From: an uncultured Porphyromonas sp.
GTDB lineage: Bacteria; Bacteroidota; Bacteroidia; Bacteroidales; Porphyromonadaceae
DNA length: 11,214 nt
Assembly (NCBI GenBank): GCA_945965245.1
Contig: CAMFNC010000031.1
Coordinates: 1 to 11,214 of the forward strand
Direction: 5' to 3'
Shown here: positions 6,179-11,214 of the stretch, piece after piece
How the letters are laid out: each line of letters starts with the position of its first letter
Numbering within the stretch: the stretch's first letter is position 1
Position numbers and translations under genes: made by a program
The notes under the pieces: generated by a model
What the model saw: the letters and a program-made list of their open reading frames with translations, nothing else
What the model was told of the DNA's origin: nothing
Database searches by the model: none

Positions 6179-8700
6179 CAAATTTTCCAAGAAAAACTCA
6201 AATATGGAAGAAAACGTGGCATATATAACTGAAAAACACGTAAGGCAAACGGATAGCCCGTCTTATCGGGATAGGAGGTTATTGGGCTGAATGCTCCGGT
6301 AAAATTATACATGCCGACACGAATCTTATAGCTGCGATGTGTCGAGAGCTGGCGGAAATAGGTATAGCCCAGATTCATGACCAGATTTACCGGAAGTCTA
6401 ACGTTATTAATCTCCTCAATATAGTAAATGTTTGGATTGGTCTCAAAGAGCGCGCCATATCCCAATTTGGTATCGAAATCCGGTATGGTCTTGGAAGGCA
6501 GTGTCACCCGGCCTCCGTCCATCAGGCTCCACGAAAACTGCCAGGTGTGTCGCCGGTGCATCTGCCAGTCTATCACACCTTTGAGGGTGTGTTCGGGCAT
6601 AGCCGAAAGAAATGATCTGTTTGCATTTATCTCTGCAAAGCGTTCGCGGAAGCGATGCCATGCATAGGCCGTCTGGAAATGCCAGTGCCCCAATCGACCT
6701 TCGTATGATAGTTCTACTCCTCCTCCACGGCTCTCTCCTCGGGTCACGCGATCTTCCAATCTGGGAGCTAATTGCAAAGCCAAGGGTTCTTGACCGCTGC
6801 GATATCGAAGTATGCTGCTGTTTTTATTGAAAAATCCGGAGAGTTGTACTCGATGTGATGTGCCTATCGGTTGCCAACTCAAATCCACTTCCCATAGACG
6901 GGAAACGGCAGGCGGACACTCCCGGGTGGCAGGGATACGCAGTTCGTATGGAATGCTGATATGTTGGCTGGTAATTTTGTGAAAAGGCTGAACCATATCC
7001 GATAATCCTACTGCTATCCGGATGGATGATACAGGCGTATAGTAGAGATGCAGGCGAGGTTGGAAGAATTGCCCTTGGTATTCACGAGCCATAAAGTAGC
7101 TGTAATTGATGCCCGAATTGAGAGTCAAACGTGGTGTGAGTTTCATCTTGTTTTCCACAAAAAAAGATACCTGGTCCACCGATTCGTGTAGAGACGGGGG
7201 GGTATCCGAAATCATTTCATATACGGGGGGCAGTACAAACTGCTTGTGGCTGAGCTGACTGCCGATACTCAACGTATAGAGGTCTCCGAAATACTGGCCT
7301 TCGCTTTGGAGAAGCTGTTCGCGCATATCATACCCAAAAGCGTATTCGAGGTTATGCTCTTCAGCTCCCAGATTGATGGTGTTATGAAATCGGCTCCACG
7401 AAAGTGTGGTATGGGTAAAAAAACGTGTGCCTGTGAGGTGTGTCCAGCGAAGAGCGGCTATTTTATTAGACCACGAGAGTACTTCCTTTCGAGTTTTTGA
7501 TGTAGTGAGACTATTGCCGAAAGCGTCTTTGCCTGAATACAGACTCAGATACAGACGGTCTTTTCCTCCCAAGCGGTAATTGGTTTTCAAGTTGAGATCA
7601 TGCAGCGAAAAATCAAATCCCCCTTCACCGGAAGAAATTTTGCCGATGAGATCGACCCAACTGCGGCGAGCCGACATCATGAACGACCCCTTTTTTCGCA
7701 CGATGGGTCCTTCGAAATACAGTCCGGCACAAGCCAAATCCAGTGAAACTCCGCCATGATAGTCATTCATGTCGCCTTCGCGCATACTGATATCCACCAC
7801 CGAATTCAGGCCTCCCACAAATCGGCTGGGGAAAAGGCCTTTGTAAAAATCCACGTGCTTGATGGCATCGCTATTGAAAATAGACATCAGTCCGGTAAAA
7901 TGATTGTAGTTATATACGGGTACACCATCAAACAGAACCAGATTACTGTCACTATTGCCACCGCGCACACTCAGCCCGGCAGCCGAAGCTACTCCGCCAC
8001 TCACGGCAGGATCGATTTGCAATTGGTTCATGATATCGCCCGTGCCCATGAATGAGGGTTGCAGTTCGCCACCCTCTACCGGCACTCGTTCTCGCTCGGG
8101 GTGCTCTACACCTTTGCTGATTACTGTAACCGGAGCCAATGCAATGGTTCGGGCATTCAATACAAAATTCTGCTGTTGGTCGTTGCTTAACTCGATACGT
8201 TTTCGTTGAGTCTCATAGCCCAAATAGCTGATTTGCACTTCGTGCACACCGGCCGGCATCGTCAGGCTGTAGAAACCATAGCGATTGGTCGCGGCAGACG
8301 GAATGCCATCTAACATCAGAGTGGCACCGATCAGGCTTTCGCCATCTTCTGCATCCGTTACAATACCGGATAGCGTATGCTTGCGCACGCTATATTGAAT
8401 AATGGATTTATGCTCTTTATGTGTTACTCGGTATGGCGGGGCGGGAAATAAAAACTCCAGCAGAGCGCGTGTGGAATACGTGCCTTGCCGGAGCGTTACG
8501 AGGCTGTCCAACTGTACTTCGGCCGGATTATAGGCCGTAACCCGTCCATGAGTGCGAACAGTTTGGAGCCATTGACTCACAGTGCGTGTGGTGGCTGTCT
8601 CCAGACGAATGGAATCTCCATCTGTCCGGAGGCTCTGCGCCCATATACTCCAATGGAGAGTCAGGCCGCAGAGGATGCCTGCCAATATTATTTTGCGCAT
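6178..8700 (-). CDS. TonB-dependent receptor with STN signalling domain
   Basis: An outer-membrane transporter of 840 residues. In order there are a signal peptide (about 1-21, ending SIWAQ), an STN domain (about 30-103), a carboxypeptidase-regulatory-like beta-sandwich (about 108-186, with TDAEDGESLIGATLMLDG), a plug (about 215-308, with LSVRGGNSDSNLVLFDGVPV) and a 22-strand-type barrel to the end (LSFSWKI). In FecA-type systems the STN domain touches the FecR anti-sigma factor in the periplasm, and the preceding genes here encode just such a pair. The start overlaps the FecR gene by 13 bases and the stop overlaps the DUF4249 start, so the genes are coupled. There is no SusD partner, so it does not look like a classical Sus-type glycan system. 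The C-terminus ends in isoleucine, not the commoner phenylalanine. The ligand cannot be inferred. Confidence 0.95.
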   Translation of the reverse strand: MRKIILAGILCGLTLHWSIWAQSLRTDGDSIRLETATTRTVSQWLQTVRTHGRVTAYNPAEVQLDSLVTLRQGTYSTRALLEFLFPAPPYRVTHKEHKSIIQYSVRKHTLSGIVTDAEDGESLIGATLMLDGIPSAATNRYGFYSLTMPAGVHEVQISYLGYETQRKRIELSNDQQQNFVLNARTIALAPVTVISKGVEHPERERVPVEGGELQPSFMGTGDIMNQLQIDPAVSGGVASAAGLSVRGGNSDSNLVLFDGVPVYNYNHFTGLMSIFNSDAIKHVDFYKGLFPSRFVGGLNSVVDISMREGDMNDYHGGVSLDLACAGLYFEGPIVRKKGSFMMSARRSWVDLIGKISSGEGGFDFSLHDLNLKTNYRLGGKDRLYLSLYSGKDAFGNSLTTSKTRKEVLSWSNKIAALRWTHLTGTRFFTHTTLSWSRFHNTINLGAEEHNLEYAFGYDMREQLLQSEGQYFGDLYTLSIGSQLSHKQFVLPPVYEMISDTPPSLHESVDQVSFFVENKMKLTPRLTLNSGINYSYFMAREYQGQFFQPRLHLYYTPVSSIRIAVGLSDMVQPFHKITSQHISIPYELRIPATRECPPAVSRLWEVDLSWQPIGTSHRVQLSGFFNKNSSILRYRSGQEPLALQLAPRLEDRVTRGESRGGGVELSYEGRLGHWHFQTAYAWHRFRERFAEINANRSFLSAMPEHTLKGVIDWQMHRRHTWQFSWSLMDGGRVTLPSKTIPDFDTKLGYGALFETNPNIYYIEEINNVRLPVNLVMNLGYTYFRQLSTHRSYKIRVGMYNFTGAFSPITSYPDKTGYPFALRVFQLYMPRFLPYLSFSWKI

Positions 8701-9638
8701 GAAGGAGCCGTGATGAGCACTTGATTTTGGTTTATTTTGTAATCAATATGAAGAAGTTGCTTGAGTTCTGCCAATGCTTCAGATAGAGATTCGCTCGTAA
8801 AGGTAGTGGTTACGCTGTAATTATCCATATCTCCACGCGTTCGAATAGTCACATTGTAATAGCTCCGGAGGTCTGCCACCACTTCGGACAGTGGAGTATT
8901 GTCAAACACCAGACGCCGCTCATGCCAAGCCGTAAAGTTTTGTGAAGAAAAGCTGCGAGTTTCCATGCCATGCCGAGTAAGTCGACCTTCCATACCAGGA
9001 GTAAGAGATAGCGAATCGCCTCGATGATCGTGTAGCAACACTTTACCGGTGCGAACCCGTACCACGGTTTCTTCACTTCTGCTCTGCACTGTAAACGAAG
9101 TGCCTACTACCTGCACTCTGCCCTGCGAGGTGCCGATGGTAAAAGGATGTGCAGCGTCTTTGGTCACGTCGAAGAAAGCCTCGCCTTTCAATTCGACCTC
9201 ACGATGGCGGGCAAACAGCCTTTTATATTTTACGGAAGCATGGCTGTTCAGCGTTATCGTGGAGCCGTCTGCCATGGCCAATACTTCCGATGAATCGCCC
9301 GCAGTGTGTATGCAATACGAGCCGGGGCCGCCCATGAAGTAATAACCGAGTCCCAAAAGTATGAGCATGGTGGCTGCAATCCCGGCAATGGCTCCGAAGC
9401 GATGCCACAAGCCAATGGTGGGAGCGTTGCAACGTGCTTTGACTTTCTGCCAGGCAGCCTCTGTATTCGGAGCAAACTCCACGGAAGAGATTTGCATCTC
9501 TTGCGGTGTGCACAGACGTTCCAAACGGACGTATTCGTCGGCATGCAAAGTGCGCCATTGGTTCAATAGTTCGATTTCGTGGGCGGTAAGTTCTTCGCAC
9601 GCAAAATGTTTGGCCAGAATATTGTCGATTATTTCCAT
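8688..9638 (-). CDS. FecR family anti-sigma factor
   Basis: A single-pass inner-membrane regulator of 316 residues. The cytoplasmic N-terminus (MEIIDNILAKHFACEELTAH and onward to about residue 80) should bind the sigma factor. A membrane segment covers about 81-103. The periplasmic part has a FecR domain (about 110-205, with LADGSTITLN-like AMADGSTITLNSHASVKY, GEAFFDV and VVGTSFTV), then a DUF4974-like C-terminal domain (about 240-312, with RLVFDNTPLSEVVADL). The open frame extends 60 codons upstream to 9818, but that extension lies inside the sigma gene and is low-complexity basic sequence. The ATG at 9638 gives the normal family N-terminus and a 10-base overlap with the sigma gene. It presumably relays receptor occupancy to the sigma factor. 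The protein is complete. Confidence 0.94.
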   Translation of the reverse strand: MEIIDNILAKHFACEELTAHEIELLNQWRTLHADEYVRLERLCTPQEMQISSVEFAPNTEAAWQKVKARCNAPTIGLWHRFGAIAGIAATMLILLGLGYYFMGGPGSYCIHTAGDSSEVLAMADGSTITLNSHASVKYKRLFARHREVELKGEAFFDVTKDAAHPFTIGTSQGRVQVVGTSFTVQSRSEETVVRVRTGKVLLHDHRGDSLSLTPGMEGRLTRHGMETRSFSSQNFTAWHERRLVFDNTPLSEVVADLRSYYNVTIRTRGDMDNYSVTTTFTSESLSEALAELKQLLHIDYKINQNQVLITAPSCAK

Positions 9639-10174
9639 AGGAGATTGAATAGAAGAATAAAAATGAATAAATCGGGATGCTCGGAAACGAATTGCCGCAT
9701 AGCCCGAATACCTTTGCCCATTTGATTTTCCACGGTCTTGACCGAGATATTCAGACTGTCGGCTATCTCGCGGTAACTCTTTCCATGCAGGCGACTCAGT
9801 TCGAATATACATCGGCATTTATAGGGCAATATCCCCAAAGCCTGCTCCACAATGTCTTGAGCCGAAGGTTTATATTCGTCCGTGTATTCGTCTGCCACGT
9901 CTGCCATCTGATTTTGCACGACTTCTTCGTCTGCCGACACCTCGGCACATTGCTTGCGCAGGCGGTCTATGCAGCGATGGCGAACCATGGTGGTCATAAA
10001 GGCTTCAGGATTTTGCACCGCTTTGCGGCTGCCCGCCATCTCCCAAAAATTTACAAAGCAGTCCTGCACCACATCTTCGGCCGCCTCACGGTCGCCCAGC
10101 AGGCCGGCTGCAATATGGCAAAGCCGCGGATACTGGCGGCGGAAAAGCAGTTCGAATTGTTTTCGTGAATTCAT
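9629..10174 (-). CDS. FecI-type ECF RNA polymerase sigma factor
   Basis: A two-domain sigma factor of 181 residues. Region 2 spans about 7-73 (FELLFRRQYPRL, EAAEDVVQDCFVNFWE, PEAFMTTMVRHRCIDRLRK). An acidic linker (79-108) follows, and then region 4 (about 108-161, ALGILPYKCRCIFELSRLHG and the helix-turn-helix YREIADSLNISVKTVENQM). After region 4 comes a hydrophobic tail, DLFIFILLFNLLWK, encoded partly over the FecR start. The frame is open 40 codons further upstream to 10294. Those codons run through an inverted repeat and the promoter candidate and give basic, unconserved sequence. The ATG at 10174 gives the usual region-2 start. It heads the sigma, FecR, receptor and DUF4249 operon and probably activates that operon or close kin. 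No sigma-specific recognition site could be identified by eye. Confidence 0.95.
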   Translation of the reverse strand: MNSRKQFELLFRRQYPRLCHIAAGLLGDREAAEDVVQDCFVNFWEMAGSRKAVQNPEAFMTTMVRHRCIDRLRKQCAEVSADEEVVQNQMADVADEYTDEYKPSAQDIVEQALGILPYKCRCIFELSRLHGKSYREIADSLNISVKTVENQMGKGIRAMRQFVSEHPDLFIFILLFNLLWK

Positions 10175-10183
10175 GCGTTGGTG

Positions 10184-10191
10184 CAAAGATA
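10184..10191 (-). promoter_or_regulatory. Candidate -7 element of the sigma/FecR/receptor operon
   Basis: TATCTTTG on the - strand is an exact TAnnTTTG match, identical to the element at 5284-5291. Only nine bases separate it from the sigma factor ATG, so a transcript starting at the usual distance would have a leader of only a few bases. No TTG is present at the -33 spacing. It supports the shorter sigma start and housekeeping-sigma transcription of the operon. Confidence 0.5.
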
Positions 10192-10260
10192 GCTTCTTGT
10201 CAAAAGAAAAAATGTATGCCGGAAGAGGATTATTTTGATTTGCCGATACCCTCCTCGATG

Positions 10261-10290
10261 GCTGCCGGCAGAAATAATACCGCCGGCAGC
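10261..10290 (-). terminator. GC-rich 9-bp hairpin after the beta-barrel gene
   Basis: GCTGCCGGC (10261-10269) and GCCGGCAGC (10282-10290) are perfect inverted repeats around a 12-base AT-rich loop. The hairpin lies 59 bases after the beta-barrel gene's stop and 69 bases before the sigma-operon promoter candidate. This suits a transcription boundary, but no U tract follows on the - strand, so it may be a factor-dependent terminator or an mRNA-end stabiliser. Confidence 0.5.
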
Positions 10291-10304
10291 GCATTCGGGA
10301 GCGT

Positions 10305-10363
10305 CATTGAGCTTCTTCTGAAAAAGGTTTGGTTTGGTAAATAGGTTGGTTAGAAGCTCAATG
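10305..10363 (-). repeat. 12-bp inverted repeat spanning the beta-barrel gene's stop codon
   Basis: CATTGAGCTTCT (10305-10316) and its exact reverse complement AGAAGCTCAATG (10352-10363) flank 35 bases. One arm encodes the last residues of the beta-barrel protein (part of T203, then L204, S205, F206) and touches the stop codon. The other lies 34 bases downstream of the stop. The spacer is a pyrimidine/purine-biased run with repeated GGTTTGGTTTGG-like units. In RNA it could form a long-loop hairpin that encloses the stop codon. Confidence 0.7.
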
Positions 10364-10970
10364 TAACACCGGCAGTAAGCAGTCCTTTGTGTCCGTAGCC
10401 GGCTTCCACAAATCCACCTACCAGGTCATTGCCGACACGTACGCCGATGGGCGTTACTTGATAAGCAAACTGTGTTTCATTGCGACCTTTTTTGTTTGCA
10501 TCGCCTTTTTTGGCTTTGGAATGCTCCACCATTACGCCGGCACCGGCTCCACCATAGAGTTTTACCAAATCGTTTTGGTAATAGGTAAATTCCACGGTGG
10601 GCATGGCCAGATAACGCATCTTGTTTTCGGTTAGGTCGTTCAGTTTGTTCTTACCTTTGAAATATTCCACTTTTTCGGGCGAGATACCGAGGTCGATACC
10701 CACGGCCAAACGATCGAAATGATAGCGATATGCCAAGCCCACCATACCCATGGAAGCGGTTTTGGTTTGGTCATATACGGAAGTCCCGCTGGAAAGAGCA
10801 TTGGAGAATGAGCGGGCAAAACGGATAGATGGCGTGCCACCGGGTGCTGCCGTGCCGTAGAAAAGACGGAATTCGTTTTTGACCGGCTCTTGAGCGGTCG
10901 CATTGCCGATGGAGAAAACTCCGGTAAGTGCTATGGCTGTGGCCAAGGCAATTGTTTTGAGTGGTTTCAT
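10350..10970 (-). CDS. Small outer-membrane beta-barrel protein
   Basis: A protein of 206 residues with a clear signal peptide (MKPLKTIALATAIALTGVFS, cleavage near 26-27, NATA|Q). The mature part is rich in alternating strands: VKNEFRLFYGTA, MGMVGLAYRYHFDRLAVGIDLG, MRYLAMPTVEFTYY, VKLYGGAGAGVMVEH, VTPIGVRVG, VGGFVEAGYG and LLTAGVTLSF. The final phenylalanine is the usual signal for barrel insertion. Size and strand count suit an eight-stranded OmpA-like/porin-family barrel (OMP_b-brl class). The ATG is followed directly by the signal peptide, so the start is secure. It appears to be transcribed alone: upstream is 244 bases of AT-rich DNA without an exact TAnnTTTG, and downstream are two strong inverted repeats before the sigma operon. 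The specific role, structural or binding, cannot be told. Confidence 0.82.
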   Translation of the reverse strand: MKPLKTIALATAIALTGVFSIGNATAQEPVKNEFRLFYGTAAPGGTPSIRFARSFSNALSSGTSVYDQTKTASMGMVGLAYRYHFDRLAVGIDLGISPEKVEYFKGKNKLNDLTENKMRYLAMPTVEFTYYQNDLVKLYGGAGAGVMVEHSKAKKGDANKKGRNETQFAYQVTPIGVRVGNDLVGGFVEAGYGHKGLLTAGVTLSF

Positions 10971-11020
10971 TAGTTAAAGTTTTTAAATTTCGTTTTGGGG
11001 TTTATGATTAATATATTGCG

Positions 11021-11028
11021 TATGCATA
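11021..11028. promoter_or_regulatory. TATGCATA palindrome upstream of the beta-barrel gene
   Basis: An exact TATGCATA palindrome lies 50 bases upstream of the beta-barrel ATG. The same octamer occurs at 21-28 and 11207-11214 and I found it nowhere in the coding DNA. It may be an operator; the binding protein is unknown. Confidence 0.3.
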
Positions 11029-11040
11029 TTTTTATTGTCG

Positions 11041-11062
11041 AGCCTCTTGATTTTCGGAGGCT
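11041..11062. other. Small inverted repeat AGCCTC/GAGGCT
   Basis: AGCCTC (11041-11046) and GAGGCT (11057-11062) form a 6-bp stem with a 10-base loop. Neither side carries a real T tract. It could be the worn terminator of a gene to the right reading leftward, or structure in the beta-barrel leader. Confidence 0.25.
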
Positions 11063-11093
11063 TTCATTATCATGACGCAACCTAACCGGCAAA

Positions 11094-11114
11094 CCCCTAT
11101 GTCCGATCCCCTAT
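11094..11114. repeat. Direct repeat CCCCTAT, 14-base period
   Basis: CCCCTAT occurs at 11094-11100 and 11108-11114, followed by a run of seven T. It is short, and the surrounding 11063-11206 holds no gene, but the period and its non-coding position fit a possible regulatory site. Confidence 0.2.
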
Positions 11115-11202
11115 TTTTTTGACAAATTTTCGATGCCGGTTGTTGCCGGAATGCTAACTTGCTGAATATTAATGAGATATAATTTTTGGATAAGGAGAGA
11201 AA

Positions 11203-11214
11203 ATTTTATGCATA
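11203..11214. repeat. ATTTTATGCATA, shared with the left end of the window
   Basis: The last 12 bases of the window are identical to 17-28 and end in TATGCATA. The last six bases (TGCATA) also equal the first six of the window. This may be another copy of the putative operator next to a gene lying to the right, or a repeat at which an assembly stopped. Confidence 0.4.

Noticed and set aside
6178..8700. Receptor as a SusC-type glycan transporter
   Set aside because: No SusD gene follows, and the STN domain plus FecI/FecR and DUF4249 partners point to a FecA-like signalling receptor instead.
9639..9818. 60-codon N-terminal extension of FecR
   Set aside because: It lies within the sigma factor gene, has no family similarity, and the ATG at 9638 gives the normal FecR N-terminus.
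9677..10168. 163-codon + strand frame opposite the sigma factor
   Set aside because: It is antisense to a well-supported sigma factor and has no recognisable domain, signal or promoter.
10175..10294. 40-codon N-terminal extension of the sigma factor
   Set aside because: It crosses a hairpin and the promoter candidate and encodes basic, unconserved sequence; region 2 begins properly just after the ATG at 10174.

Overview
The window looks like chromosomal DNA from a member of the Bacteroidota, most likely the order Bacteroidales. The evidence is family content rather than a marker gene. There is a Bacteroidales-type enolase, a DUF4254 protein, a DUF4249-like lipoprotein paired with a TonB-dependent receptor, and an ECF sigma/FecR pair of the kind common in this phylum. 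Three sites match the Bacteroidota -7 promoter element TAnnTTTG, and no gene start depends on a clear Shine-Dalgarno sequence. No rRNA, tRNA, CRISPR array, transposase or phage gene was seen.

Layout: eno (168-1448) is the only + strand gene. It ends at a strong hairpin that also serves the convergent - strand genes. From the right, the - strand carries four blocks. (1) A small outer-membrane beta-barrel protein (10970-10350) is followed by two strong inverted repeats. (2) A tightly overlapping four-gene set follows: FecI-type ECF sigma factor (10174-9629), FecR-type anti-sigma factor (9638-8688), TonB-dependent receptor with an N-terminal STN signalling domain (8700-6178) and DUF4249-like lipoprotein (6178-5357). 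(3) A fresh promoter candidate lies at 5284-5291. (4) A three-gene envelope operon completes the strand: five-TM LTA-synthase-like phosphotransferase (5249-3270), DUF4254 protein (3210-2599) and family 9 glycosyltransferase (2589-1528).

How they probably work together: in the FecI/FecR/FecA paradigm, ligand binding at the outer-membrane receptor is passed through its STN domain to FecR, which then controls the sigma factor. All the parts of such a cell-surface signalling and uptake locus are here in one operon, with DUF4249 as the likely surface or periplasmic accessory. The substrate cannot be read from the sequence. There is no SusD, glycoside hydrolase or siderophore gene beside it. The second operon looks like modification or assembly of an envelope glycan such as LPS core, by a nucleotide-sugar transferase and a periplasmic-facing phosphotransferase; DUF4254 has no settled function.

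Both ends of the window are AT-rich non-coding DNA sharing the 12-mer ATTTTATGCATA. The palindrome TATGCATA occurs there and again upstream of the beta-barrel gene. I see no clearly new biological system. The best leads are the unassigned substrate of the signalling locus, the sigma factor's hydrophobic tail and almost absent leader, the DUF4254-containing envelope trio, the structured 3' end of the beta-barrel gene and the TATGCATA motif.
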